Source: Laceyella sacchari (lineage in GTDB: Bacteria; Bacillota; Bacilli; Thermoactinomycetales; Thermoactinomycetaceae). Taken from it: a stretch of 64,000 nt of DNA. Numbering within the stretch: the stretch's first letter is position 1; every line of letters starts with the position of its first letter. Below are positions 16,800 through 24,929 of this stretch, piece by piece. The notes under the pieces are model-generated. The model was given only the letters and a program-made list of their open reading frames with translations, made no database searches and was not told the DNA's origin. Both the position numbers and the translations under genes were made by a program. The stretch is taken from the NCBI RefSeq assembly GCF_004343255.1, contig NZ_SMDD01000003.1:309038-373037 (forward strand), written 5' to 3'.

Positions 16800-17930
16800 T
16801 TATCCCTCCTCCCACTTCTGTACATCCGCCTGGCTCATTGGGGCAAACGCGGCCAATTCAGGCGCTGGCTCTCCCAGTAGCAGTCGAGCAACGGCATCGC
16901 CTGTGGCAGCGCTGAGCAAAATACCGTTTCGGTAATGACCGGTCGCAATCACTGCCCGGTTCTCATCGCCCAACTGTCCGACATAGGGAAATCGATTTGG
17001 CGTACCGGGCCGCAACCCGGCCCAACTACGGGTGTGCAGACTATCCCGCAATCTAGGCACCAAATTAAAAGCGGATTGCAACAATCTCTGCACAGCATCG
17101 GCGGTCACCTCTTCGTCCCATGCCCCATCCCGTTCCGTCGCACCTACAATGATTTCACCATTGGCCTTGGGCACAAGATAACACTCCGGGCCAAACAGCG
17201 TCCGGCTAAACAGCGGCTCTTTTGGTCGCAATGCCAATGACTCCCCCTTAACGGGCGTCATCGGCAAATGCCAACCCAATTTCTCGGCGATGGACTGGCT
17301 CCATACTCCCGCGGTGATAACAATCCAGTCCGCAATCCAATGCTCCTGCGTGGTATCAACGTGCCACGTCCCATCGGGGCTACGCTCAATCGCCCGCACC
17401 TCGGTGCCTTGCACCAGGTTGGCTCCCAACCGTTGCGCCGCTGCCGCCAATGCCTGCGTCAACTTGGGAGCGGATACCTGCCAATCCTCTGGTAAGTATA
17501 ATCCGCCCCTCACTTCCGGGTGAAGACTCGGTTCAAGCGCCAAACATTCTTCCGGCTTCAGCCAACGGGCAGTCTGTCCATAAGCAGTCTGCCATGCCTG
17601 ACGCTCCCGCAAGCGCTTCACATCTTCATCGAATCGGGCTACCTTCAGCAACCCAGCCCGGTTCAGCTCAATGTCCACCCCGGTCCGTTCTAGCAACTCC
17701 GCTTGCAACGCCGGGAACATCGAGCGGCTCTGTAAACAGAAATCGGTCAAAGGCCCAGGTTCATCCATCTCCACCTGTGCCCCCAGCATGCCCGCTGCCG
17801 CGGATGAAGCATGGCTCCCAATAGCATCTCGCTCGACGACCACGCTTTTGATCCCCCGCCGGGCCAAATGAAAGGCGATGGAGCATCCCATCACGCCTCC
17901 CCCAATAATCAACACCTCAGCAGTCTGCAT
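16800..17930 (-). CDS. thiO: Glycine oxidase ThiO
   Basis: A 376-residue FAD-dependent amine oxidase with the dinucleotide-binding GGGVMGCSIAFHLARRG (about 10-26). C-terminal GLRPGTPNRFPYVG and ATGHYRNGILLSAATG match glycine oxidases. It makes dehydroglycine for thiazole synthesis, the aerobic alternative to ThiH. Its start overlaps the tenI 3' end by 14 bases and its stop is five bases from thiS, so the operon is translationally tight. Confidence 0.92.
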   Translation of the reverse strand: MQTAEVLIIGGGVMGCSIAFHLARRGIKSVVVERDAIGSHASSAAAGMLGAQVEMDEPGPLTDFCLQSRSMFPALQAELLERTGVDIELNRAGLLKVARFDEDVKRLRERQAWQTAYGQTARWLKPEECLALEPSLHPEVRGGLYLPEDWQVSAPKLTQALAAAAQRLGANLVQGTEVRAIERSPDGTWHVDTTQEHWIADWIVITAGVWSQSIAEKLGWHLPMTPVKGESLALRPKEPLFSRTLFGPECYLVPKANGEIIVGATERDGAWDEEVTADAVQRLLQSAFNLVPRLRDSLHTRSWAGLRPGTPNRFPYVGQLGDENRAVIATGHYRNGILLSAATGDAVARLLLGEPAPELAAFAPMSQADVQKWEEG

Positions 17931-18516
17931 TTTCCCACCTTCTTCTCAGCTCTCTGGCCACACGCTCGGGTTGTTCATGATTGGCCACTGCAGAGATGAC
18001 AGCAATGCCATGGCAACCTGCACGCTTGATCTCTGCCACATTGCCTGCGTCGATGCCTCCGACGGCAATCATCGGAATCTTAACCTGCTTCACCCACACC
18101 AGAAGCCGGTCGCTTCCCAACGGCGGCAATCCCGGCTTGGAAGCGGAAGGAAAGATATGGCCAACCATCAGATAGTCGGCTCCTTCGGCTGCGGCCCGCT
18201 CTGCCGCTGCCAATGAATGAACCGACCTTCCCACCCGCATCGCCGGGGACATAGCGGGAAACGGCATCCGCTCAGGGAGATGAATCCCCCCCAGTCCCAG
18301 CGCTTCCGCCACGGACACAGAACTGTTGACGATCAACGATTTCGCCGGAATGCCAACAGACAACAGCGCTTTGGCTCTTTGCATCAACTCGTCATCCGAC
18401 AGTTGCTTGTACCGCAAATGAAACCAATCCACCTCCGGCACCAGTCGAAGCCAACATCGCGCCAACTCCTGCACGGTCTGCTTAGGACTTGAAATCACGT
18501 GCAATTCCAATTTCAT
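17917..18516 (-). CDS. tenI: Thiazole tautomerase TenI (ThiE-like)
   Basis: A roughly 199-residue TIM-barrel of the ThiE/TenI family, with GLGGIHLPE, VGRSVHSL and HIFPSASKPGLPPLG. First place in an operon with thiO-thiS-thiG favours TenI, which isomerises the thiazole product, over ThiE. Start is uncertain: in-frame GTG-GTG-ATG occur at 18522, 18519 and 18516, and only a weak GGTG or the GGG of the upstream terminator stem could act as ribosome binding site. Confidence 0.82.
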   Translation of the reverse strand: MKLELHVISSPKQTVQELARCWLRLVPEVDWFHLRYKQLSDDELMQRAKALLSVGIPAKSLIVNSSVSVAEALGLGGIHLPERMPFPAMSPAMRVGRSVHSLAAAERAAAEGADYLMVGHIFPSASKPGLPPLGSDRLLVWVKQVKIPMIAVGGIDAGNVAEIKRAGCHGIAVISAVANHEQPERVARELRRRWENADC

Positions 18517-18527
18517 CACCACAACAT

Positions 18528-18557
18528 AAAAAACCCGATATCCATGGGGATATCGGG
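18528..18557 (-). terminator. Riboswitch expression-platform terminator
   Basis: A nine-base CCCGATATC/GATATCGGG stem with six following T on the minus strand lies between the TPP aptamer and tenI. It is the expected switch for ligand-induced termination. Confidence 0.88.
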
Positions 18558-18588
18558 CTACTAATCAAAAAAGGGTTCACGATCTTCC

Positions 18589-18682
18589 CCACTTCCTTTC
18601 GCTGGCATTACCCAGTTCAAGTTCAAAGGGTTGGAACCGACTTGTTCCTCTCAGCACAGCACAACCTGTGCACCCCTAGTGG
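18589..18682 (-). promoter_or_regulatory. TPP (Thi-box) riboswitch aptamer
   Basis: On the minus strand the conserved blocks appear in order: CTAGGGGTGC, CTGAGAGG, ACCCTTTGAACTTGAACTGG and GTAATGCCAGCG. Closing helix CCACT/AGTGG pairs the ends. When thiamine pyrophosphate is plentiful the downstream terminator should form and silence tenI-thiO-thiS-thiG. Confidence 0.95.
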
Positions 18683-18728
18683 TACGACAACTTATTCATT
18701 TGTCCAATCTCATTTTAAATCAAAACAA

Positions 18729-19172
18729 TTATTTTCTCAACTTCACTAATTGTATCCCTTCTGGCGAAGTAAATGATTCCACGACCGTAAATCCATGCTT
18801 TAAGTAACAGCTGATTGCAGGACGGTTGGCTTGCCCTGTTTGCACCTCCCAGATGGTGGCATCATCCAGTTCCAACACATGCGACAGCAAGCGCGAAGCA
18901 ATTCCCCGGCGAAAGTATGCCGGGTGAATCGCCAACCGGCAAATCTCTACCAGCTGCCCTTTCTGTTCATATGAAAGGACGCCAACCAGCACATCCCGCT
19001 CATAATAACCAATAAAGGTTTCCGGCGAGCATTTCAGCGAATCTTCTGTATCGTTAAGCGGCGGCAATTGATCACAACCGATGATCTCGGCCTCAATACG
19101 GTAGGCTCGTTGTTGGATCTCCACGATCCGGCTTAATGTGACCGGATCTTTCACGTCCAGTATGCGCATCAT
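18729..19172 (-). CDS. GNAT family N-acetyltransferase
   Basis: A 147-residue protein with the GNAT acetyl-CoA motif in ICRLAIHPAYFRRGIASRLL (about 88-107) and a C-terminal NRPAISCYLKHGFTVVE. The substrate is unknown. It lies 15 bases downstream of the ferredoxin gene and probably shares its transcript. The ATG-ATG start has AAAGGAGCGAG upstream. Confidence 0.82.
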   Translation of the reverse strand: MMRILDVKDPVTLSRIVEIQQRAYRIEAEIIGCDQLPPLNDTEDSLKCSPETFIGYYERDVLVGVLSYEQKGQLVEICRLAIHPAYFRRGIASRLLSHVLELDDATIWEVQTGQANRPAISCYLKHGFTVVESFTSPEGIQLVKLRK

Positions 19173-19187
19173 CGGCTACTCGCTCCT

Positions 19188-19472
19188 TTAAGGGATTTCT
19201 ATGGTGACATCACCATAAATAAACGTTTGGCATGCCAGACGCCGGCCGGAAGCCAAATCCGTTTCACTCAAATGGTGCAATTCCGGATCTGTGTAATCAC
19301 TGCATTGGCTACTCCCCTCGATCACACGCACGCGGCATGTTCCACACCGACCTGTCGTGCACTTGAACGGAATCGGAATCGACTGTGACGCCGCTTCCAG
19401 CAAAAGATTGGCTCCTTCAGCCACTTCCATTTCTTTCATCTGTCCGGCGACTTGAATACTCACTTTAGCCAT
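19188..19472 (-). CDS. 2Fe-2S ferredoxin
   Basis: A 94-residue plant-type ferredoxin. The cluster ligands are in FKCTTGRCGTCRVRV and, as the fourth cysteine, LACQTFI. It transfers electrons in the cytoplasm; the partner oxidoreductase is not in the window. Its coupling to a GNAT gene is unexplained. It begins after a terminator that closes the divergent-spaced DedA unit. Confidence 0.9.
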   Translation of the reverse strand: MAKVSIQVAGQMKEMEVAEGANLLLEAASQSIPIPFKCTTGRCGTCRVRVIEGSSQCSDYTDPELHHLSETDLASGRRLACQTFIYGDVTIEIP

Positions 19473-19490
19473 TGTTCAGCCCTCCCCCAT

Positions 19491-19520
19491 GAAAAAACCA
19501 TCACGTCAACATGTGATGGT
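19491..19520 (-). terminator. Intrinsic terminator after the DedA gene
   Basis: ACCATCAC/GTGATGGT stem followed by TTTTTTC on the minus strand. Confidence 0.85.
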
Positions 19521-19535
19521 GTGTTGCTTTGCTAT

Positions 19536-20150
19536 TTATTGCTTCGTGTGATAGGAGTTGTTGTTTTGGTTCCATAAGTACCAACCCAACCAGATCGCCA
19601 CAACGGGAAGCACAATCCATAACAATCGGGCGCCGTATTTGTGCATCACACCGAAAACCATTTCCCAATTCGCGCCAAGCACATGCCCCAGACCGATAAA
19701 GGTAGCGCACCAAAAAAACGCCCCCGTATAGGCGAACAGGGAAAACCGGGCTAGCGATATCTTGGAAATGCCGGCGAGGTAAGCGGTGACATGGCGTACG
19801 CCAGGAATGAAATATCCAACAAATAGCAACCAGTTTCCATACTTGCGGAACAAGAGTTGCGTGATTCGCAAGCGGCGGCGCGTAATAAATATCTTGCCAC
19901 CATATTTCTTGAGGAACGGATACCCCAAGCGCACTCCCAAATAATAGCTGATGCTGATTCCGCAAGCCGATCCCAAGAACGAACTGAGGAAAGCGAGGTA
20001 GAGATTAAGTTGACCCGTTGAGGTGAGATAACCGAGAAACGTCATCATGATCTCATCCGGCAACGGCAATCCCGCGATCCCCAACACCAAAAAGAAAAAA
20101 ATCCCGATATACCCGTATTGTTGTAACAGCTCCAATAATGTTTGTTCCAT
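19536..20150 (-). CDS. DedA family membrane protein
   Basis: A 204-residue polytopic protein. The SNARE-associated/DedA signature GIAGLPLPDEIMMTFLGYL (about 24-42) and the conserved FIPGVRHVTAYLAGISKI (about 112-129) are present. Some family members recycle undecaprenyl phosphate or phosphatidylethanolamine across the membrane; which activity applies here is not visible. Confidence 0.88.
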   Translation of the reverse strand: MEQTLLELLQQYGYIGIFFFLVLGIAGLPLPDEIMMTFLGYLTSTGQLNLYLAFLSSFLGSACGISISYYLGVRLGYPFLKKYGGKIFITRRRLRITQLLFRKYGNWLLFVGYFIPGVRHVTAYLAGISKISLARFSLFAYTGAFFWCATFIGLGHVLGANWEMVFGVMHKYGARLLWIVLPVVAIWLGWYLWNQNNNSYHTKQ

Positions 20151-20236
20151 GGTCTAACCCCGTTTACCCAATACGTACAAACAACTTAAGAATATCATAC
20201 TTTCCCGTCCAGCAAAAGATGCGATCCCGCCTATGG

Positions 20237-20968
20237 TCAGTCGGTGATGCCAGAGATCAGTTTAATTCCGTTTAACTGCATGTGATAAAGAAACACGGTG
20301 TCCATCAGATCCGCATGATGGGCCATCGCCCCGATCTGTTTGGCTGTCTCCACTGGCAAATCGTATGTCCGCACATGAGAAACAGGAACAATCACTTGCG
20401 TTCGAGCGTTAACTTGATTGGCCAGCAACCGGATGCCCATCGCGTTTTGGTAAATGCATAAATCGGTACAATCTCCTACCACGATAAAAGAACTGGGGCC
20501 AGCGGCGAATACCTGTTCTAACCAGTCGCAAAATCGGACGCCTTCTCCATTTACTCCAAACAACCCGTTGGTGGCGTTTTTGCGAAACAGTTGGACGCCC
20601 GGCGCGTCAAAGACCGACTTCAATTCATCCACCACTTCCGCCTCCACTGTGCCTTGCACGCAATGGGGCGCAAATGCAGTGAATTCAACTGCATCAGCCG
20701 GATGGTCGTCATTGAGGAAAATGATATTTTCCGTCGGCAAGCCTTGCGCTATGAGCGTTTGAGCCAACTCTGACACAGGTTTCACCATTTCACGCACGCG
20801 CGGACTGGCTAAAGGCCCCACATCGCAAAACCCTTTCAACACATCGACAAAAACAAGATACACCCGTTCCCAGGCCCCCAATTGGTTCTTAATCTGAGCA
20901 ATGGACCAGACGGGGGCTTTAGCCACGACCCTCTCCATATGACCGATGGCTTCAACATGATGTTGCAA
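20237..20968 (-). CDS. Isochorismatase-fold cysteine hydrolase (nicotinamidase-like)
   Basis: A 243-residue enzyme with the catalytic triad pattern of the family: Asp in VFVDVLKGFC, Lys in LFRKNATNG, and Cys in GDCTDLCIYQ preceded by the usual cis-peptide region. HPADAVEFTAFAPHCVQGT resembles the metal-binding strand of PncA nicotinamidases. A TTG start at 20968 has GGAGG eight bases upstream. Nicotinamidase is the best guess; other amidase substrates are possible. It appears monocistronic. Confidence 0.8.
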   Translation of the reverse strand: MQHHVEAIGHMERVVAKAPVWSIAQIKNQLGAWERVYLVFVDVLKGFCDVGPLASPRVREMVKPVSELAQTLIAQGLPTENIIFLNDDHPADAVEFTAFAPHCVQGTVEAEVVDELKSVFDAPGVQLFRKNATNGLFGVNGEGVRFCDWLEQVFAAGPSSFIVVGDCTDLCIYQNAMGIRLLANQVNARTQVIVPVSHVRTYDLPVETAKQIGAMAHHADLMDTVFLYHMQLNGIKLISGITD

Positions 20969-21043
20969 CTGGATCGCCTCCGCTTTTATGATGATTCGCT
21001 CTCATCTTAACAAAGACAAGCTTGATTTAAAAGAAGGAATGGG

Positions 21044-22108
21044 TCAGATAAAACGGGTTATCTCCTTCATTTTGGCTGCGTCCAGTGTTTTGATTACTTC
21101 TACCAACAATTCGGCAGCGTGTTCCAAATCGGACTTGCTGATCATAGAAACATGGCTGTGGATATAACGAGCTGCCACCCCGATCACCAAAGAGGGAACC
21201 CCTTTTTTGTACAGATGGAACTTGCCGGCGTCAGTGCCCCCTCCCGTCATTGTATCCACTTGGTAGGGGATTTGCTTTTGTTCGGCGATATCGATCACCA
21301 GGTTCCGCAATTGGATGTTGGGAATCATCGAAGCATCCAAAAACGTGATCAATGGCCCTTTGCCCAGCTTGGCTTTGCCGCTCCCCTCATTGCCCGGGGA
21401 ATCCTCTGCCACTCCCACATCCAAAGCGAACGCGATATCCGGTTCCACTACATACGGTGCGGTGGCCGCCCCCCGCAATCCGACTTCCTCTTGTACGGTT
21501 GCACCGGCAATCACTGTATTGGGATGGCTCTCCATTTGCAAGCGTTTCAACACTTCGATAGACAAATAGCAACCGATCCGGTTGTCCAACGCCTTGGCTA
21601 AGATGGTGTCGTGATCGGGCATGATTTCAAACGGACAAATGGGCACAATCGGGTCACCCACCCGGATTCCCCATTCCTTTACTTGTTCATCACTGTGGGC
21701 CCCCACATCGATAAACATCTCGCGGATAGGCACCAATTTGTTCCGTTCCTCTAATGTCAATACATGCGGCGGGCGAGAACCGATCACCCCAGTAAACACC
21801 CGTTTCTCTGTCACGATAGACACCCGTTGCGACAATAACACTTGACTCCACCATCCACCCAATGGCGCAAATCGCAAATAACCGCTTTTGGTCACCTCTG
21901 TCACCATAAACCCGACTTCATCCAAGTGCCCGGCCAACAATATCCGAGGTTGGTCGCTTGTCCCCTTTTTTTCGCCAAAAATGCCTCCCAATCCATCCGT
22001 GATCAGGTTTACATCTTGCTTTTTTAATTCCCGCTCCATGATGGCGCGCACTTCCTGTTCATATCCCGGAACGCCTTTGGCTTCCGTCAACTCTTGCAGC
22101 AAACGCAT
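21044..22108 (-). CDS. M42 family metalloaminopeptidase
   Basis: A 354-residue co-catalytic peptidase. Metal ligands lie in AGHLDEVGFM, KALDNRIG, VQEEVGLRGA, ALDVGVAEDSPG and AARYIHSHVS. The family forms large tetrahedral aminopeptidases (glutamyl aminopeptidase, YsdC) that trim peptides in the cytoplasm. ATG at 22108 has GAGG seven bases upstream; a GTG six bases earlier is too close to it. Confidence 0.9.
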   Translation of the reverse strand: MRLLQELTEAKGVPGYEQEVRAIMERELKKQDVNLITDGLGGIFGEKKGTSDQPRILLAGHLDEVGFMVTEVTKSGYLRFAPLGGWWSQVLLSQRVSIVTEKRVFTGVIGSRPPHVLTLEERNKLVPIREMFIDVGAHSDEQVKEWGIRVGDPIVPICPFEIMPDHDTILAKALDNRIGCYLSIEVLKRLQMESHPNTVIAGATVQEEVGLRGAATAPYVVEPDIAFALDVGVAEDSPGNEGSGKAKLGKGPLITFLDASMIPNIQLRNLVIDIAEQKQIPYQVDTMTGGGTDAGKFHLYKKGVPSLVIGVAARYIHSHVSMISKSDLEHAAELLVEVIKTLDAAKMKEITRFI

Positions 22109-22262
22109 TGGCACACCTCTTCCTCATAAAAATCTTCTCATGGGAAACTCCCGGTTGTTTCTCAGTGTTTCCTTTCGATCCTCTTTCTATGTTCATACAT
22201 ATTCTTTCGATGATGCTTTCACACTAAGCAGAAGAATGTCCTTACTTTAGGAGAAAGTAACT

Positions 22263-23927
22263 ATGGTGAGTTGGCTGTTCAAACGAAACTGGAAGTGTCG
22301 ATGTTGGCTCGTCAGCTTGTGTTTTGCATTGATCTTCACTCTCATTCAGCCTGTCTCCGTCACAGCCGCTCCCCCTTCCCCTTATCCCATCCTTGGGGAT
22401 TACGGCGGCGAAATCAGGGAAAAAAAGCCGCGGGCCGATGGAATGGTTCACGTGGACACCCCCCGAACCATTCAGCGGTTGAAAGAGTTGCATGCCAATA
22501 CGTACTTCTACCTGATCTGGCATGAAAAGTCGGATTGGGATGATTTGCGCAAAGAGTTTTTGCCGGCCGCCCGCCAAGCGGGTATCAATGTATGGGTCTA
22601 TCTGGTGCCCCCTTCCGAAGCACAATTGAAACGGTCGGAGCCATTTGGCACGGATTATGTCGCTTGGTTTCGCGCCGTCGGCCGCCTTGGACGGCATTTC
22701 CCCAATCTCAAAGGCATCGTGATGGATGATTTCAACGATAATTTGACCTTCTTCACCCCGGCTTATTTAGCCAAAGCGAAGGGAGCAGGGCGTAAAGAAA
22801 ATCCTGGGTTTCTGTTTTATCCGCAAATTTATTACCCAGCCCTCGACAACGCCTTGCTCACACACTACCGACATCTCTTTGATGGGGTGGTCATGTCCTT
22901 TCGTGATGATCATTACCGCAACACGCAAAAAACGGATCGCATGATTGAACAATTGGACGAAGTGCAAGCTCGCCTGGAGCGAACCCGTCTCCCCTTCATC
23001 CTGATGATTTACGCCAGCCGCCTTTCTGCTACCCCGGCCAATCCGAGTGCGCAATATGTGGCTAACGCTCTGAAAATAGCCTTGGGTCGGTTGAAATTGC
23101 GGCGGTTGGATGGGGTGGTCACCTATGTGCTGCACAAAGAGTTTCTTCAGGAAGAGGGCGATGCGGTCGCCAAATCAGGAGTTAGTTATGCCAATCTTTT
23201 CGCGCCAGCCGTTTCGACCCACGATGATGATGCACCTGGCCACTATGTAGAATGGCGTCAACGGATTTATCTGGACCCACGCACACAGGCCAAACTCTCT
23301 TTTTGGCATATGAGCGTTTATCCCCCCAACACCGGTGCAGGAACGTATACAAAACAAGTGCTGATCGACAATCGCGTCGTTTGGCAAAGCAGCATCACCC
23401 GTCATGCTTCGGAGTCGTGGGTGCCCGTCACATTGGACTTGACGCGGGTATTGCGGGGCAAGAGGAAAGCCATCTTGTCCCTTCGCCTCACCAAAATGAA
23501 AAAAGGGCCAGCCCCTTGGACTTACAGCGGTTTTGACTGTTTATCCGCTTCAGGTATTTCATTGCAAAACGGCGATTTTGAATATCAGGGAAATGAATGG
23601 GAACTGATTTCCAGCACTCGAAACTTGATGGGAGAAGTCTTGCGCTACGACCCGAGCCGCCGTTTCCGAACATTTCAAGCAGTGCGCCGGATGTACCAAA
23701 CGTTTCGCCTGCATGAAGATTTGACGCAGTGGACCGAACACCCCCTGTTAATTCGCAAAGCAGACCGCTTGCTCACATGCATTTTATTAGATCGTCTTCC
23801 TTTCGCTCTCCATCTGTTAGAGGAGTTACCCAGTCTGGTTCTGTTTGACCGGCATATTCCTTATCACCGCAAAGAAGCGTTGATTCGCGACGCCCATCAA
23901 TTACATCATCTGCTGGATGAAGAGTAA
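22263..23927 (+). CDS. Secreted protein with TIM-barrel-like domain, function unknown
   Basis: A 554-residue protein with a signal peptide (basic start, hydrophobic 15-33, cleavage after about SVTAA). The region 45-310 alternates strands and helices like a glycoside-hydrolase barrel and includes NTYFYLIWHEKSDWDD, GINVWVYLVPPSEA and the acidic strand end GIVMDDFNDN (151-160). Residues about 320-430 look like a beta-sandwich, possibly carbohydrate binding (YVEWRQRIYLDP, NGDFEYQGNEWE). The last 100 residues are helical. I recognise no specific family; extracellular polysaccharide handling is inference. AGGAG lies nine bases upstream. Confidence 0.75.
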   Translation: MVSWLFKRNWKCRCWLVSLCFALIFTLIQPVSVTAAPPSPYPILGDYGGEIREKKPRADGMVHVDTPRTIQRLKELHANTYFYLIWHEKSDWDDLRKEFLPAARQAGINVWVYLVPPSEAQLKRSEPFGTDYVAWFRAVGRLGRHFPNLKGIVMDDFNDNLTFFTPAYLAKAKGAGRKENPGFLFYPQIYYPALDNALLTHYRHLFDGVVMSFRDDHYRNTQKTDRMIEQLDEVQARLERTRLPFILMIYASRLSATPANPSAQYVANALKIALGRLKLRRLDGVVTYVLHKEFLQEEGDAVAKSGVSYANLFAPAVSTHDDDAPGHYVEWRQRIYLDPRTQAKLSFWHMSVYPPNTGAGTYTKQVLIDNRVVWQSSITRHASESWVPVTLDLTRVLRGKRKAILSLRLTKMKKGPAPWTYSGFDCLSASGISLQNGDFEYQGNEWELISSTRNLMGEVLRYDPSRRFRTFQAVRRMYQTFRLHEDLTQWTEHPLLIRKADRLLTCILLDRLPFALHLLEELPSLVLFDRHIPYHRKEALIRDAHQLHHLLDEE

Positions 23928-23937
23928 GCTAGGCAAT

Positions 23938-23968
23938 GCAAAAAGCCGTGTCCAACTGAGACACGGCT
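23938..23968 (-). terminator. Intrinsic terminator between convergent genes
   Basis: GCCGTGTC/GACACGGC stem with TTTTTGC on the minus strand; the plus-strand side lacks a T run. Confidence 0.75.
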
Positions 23969-24246
23969 TAATCATTGAAGATTTGTTTGTGGAAATTGTC
24001 CGAAGCGTCAGCGATAGCCAAGGTGTTCTCCAATTTATTGATTACTTGGGTGTAATAATTGGCCGCTTGATCCACATGCCCCATGCGGATCATATCCTCA
24101 TACGCTTGGTAGCTTTCCTTGAGCAAACGGAAAGTCTCCGCAAACTGCTCGCGCGACACGATGGGAGGGCGGCCATCCCCCTCCTCGTCATAAAACATCT
24201 TGTACCGTTCTAGATAAGCTTCATAAGAAGCGAAATCATCATGCAT
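23968..24246 (-). CDS. Small hydrophilic helical protein of unknown function
   Basis: A 92-residue, strongly acidic, mostly helical protein (EAYLERYKMFYDEEGDG, SYQAYEDMIRMGHVDQAANYY). No signal, cysteine or known motif. It lies directly downstream of rnpB in the same orientation but after the rnpB terminator. I do not recognise the family; coding status rests on codon composition, a terminator right at its stop, and sensible length. Confidence 0.6.
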   Translation of the reverse strand: MHDDFASYEAYLERYKMFYDEEGDGRPPIVSREQFAETFRLLKESYQAYEDMIRMGHVDQAANYYTQVINKLENTLAIADASDNFHKQIFND

Positions 24247-24399
24247 AGACGACCAACCTTCACTAAGGGATTTGTCTTTAGCATGTCATTATGGAAGCCA
24301 CCCTATGCAAATCAGGCGGGTTTGGGTCTCCCATCCCCAGTATGGCTGATCGATCCGCTACAGACTCCCAACGATGGAATATTCCGTCAAAAAGGAGAA

Positions 24400-24423
24400 A
24401 TAAAAAAGACGCCTTAGCGTCTT
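24400..24423 (-). terminator. Intrinsic terminator of rnpB
   Basis: AAGACGC/GCGTCTT stem with loop CTTA or its complement, followed by TTTTTTATTT on the minus strand. Confidence 0.85.
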
Positions 24424-24436
24424 GGTGTCACAAGCT

Positions 24437-24872
24437 ACCTGTGGAAAGCAAACAATAAGCCGAGTTCTGTTCTCCGAGTGGTATAACGACGGCTTGTGGA
24501 CGTCTTCCACCCATTGGAGTGGCAATCATCTATCTAGGCCATGCATTGCTGCAAGGCTCAAGCGACCAACCCGAGATCACTGCGGGCCACAGTTGCGCGC
24601 GTAAGCGCGCCGATCTCCTATCAGGTCTTGCTCCAGGTGGGGTTTACCTAGCCAGCATGTCTCCATGCTGCTGGTGCGCTCTTACCGCACCGTTGCATCC
24701 TTGCCTGTGAGGTGAGACACCTCCATCGGCGGTCTACATTTCTGTGGCACTAGCCTTAGGGTTGCCCCCACCGGCCGTTAGCCGGCACCCTGCCCTGTGG
24801 AGCTCGGACTTTCCTCCCGTGGGGCCTTGCGGCACTCCACCGGCGATTGCCTTGTTTACTTTCCCGTCTCAA
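24437..24872 (-). ncRNA. rnpB: RNase P RNA (class A-like)
   Basis: On the minus strand all the universally conserved blocks occur in order: GAGGAAAGTCC, CAGGGTGCCGG, the J11/12-P12 string GGTGCGGTAAGAGCGCACC, GGTAAAC, GGAGCAAG, GCTTGAGCC and CCTAGATAGATGATTGCC. Helix P1 pairs GGAAAG-AAACAA with TTGTTT-CTTTCC. The segment between GGAGCAAG and GCTTGAGCC folds as P16-P17 with an internal CTGTGGCCCGCAG loop, and a P13/P14 hairpin CAGCATG-GAGA-CATGCTG is present; these mark the ancestral class A rather than the Bacillus class B. It is the ribozyme subunit that matures tRNA 5' ends. Ends are approximate. Confidence 0.93.
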
Positions 24873-24881
24873 GCAAAATTC

Positions 24882-24910
24882 ATTGTATCAAATACTCACA
24901 GGCAAAGCAA
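24882..24910 (-). promoter_or_regulatory. Vegetative promoter of rnpB
   Basis: TTGCTT and TACAAT separated by 17 bases on the minus strand, placing the start about seven bases later, at the 5' edge of the RNase P RNA. Confidence 0.75.
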
Positions 24911-24929
24911 CTGGTGGACATTGGAAACA

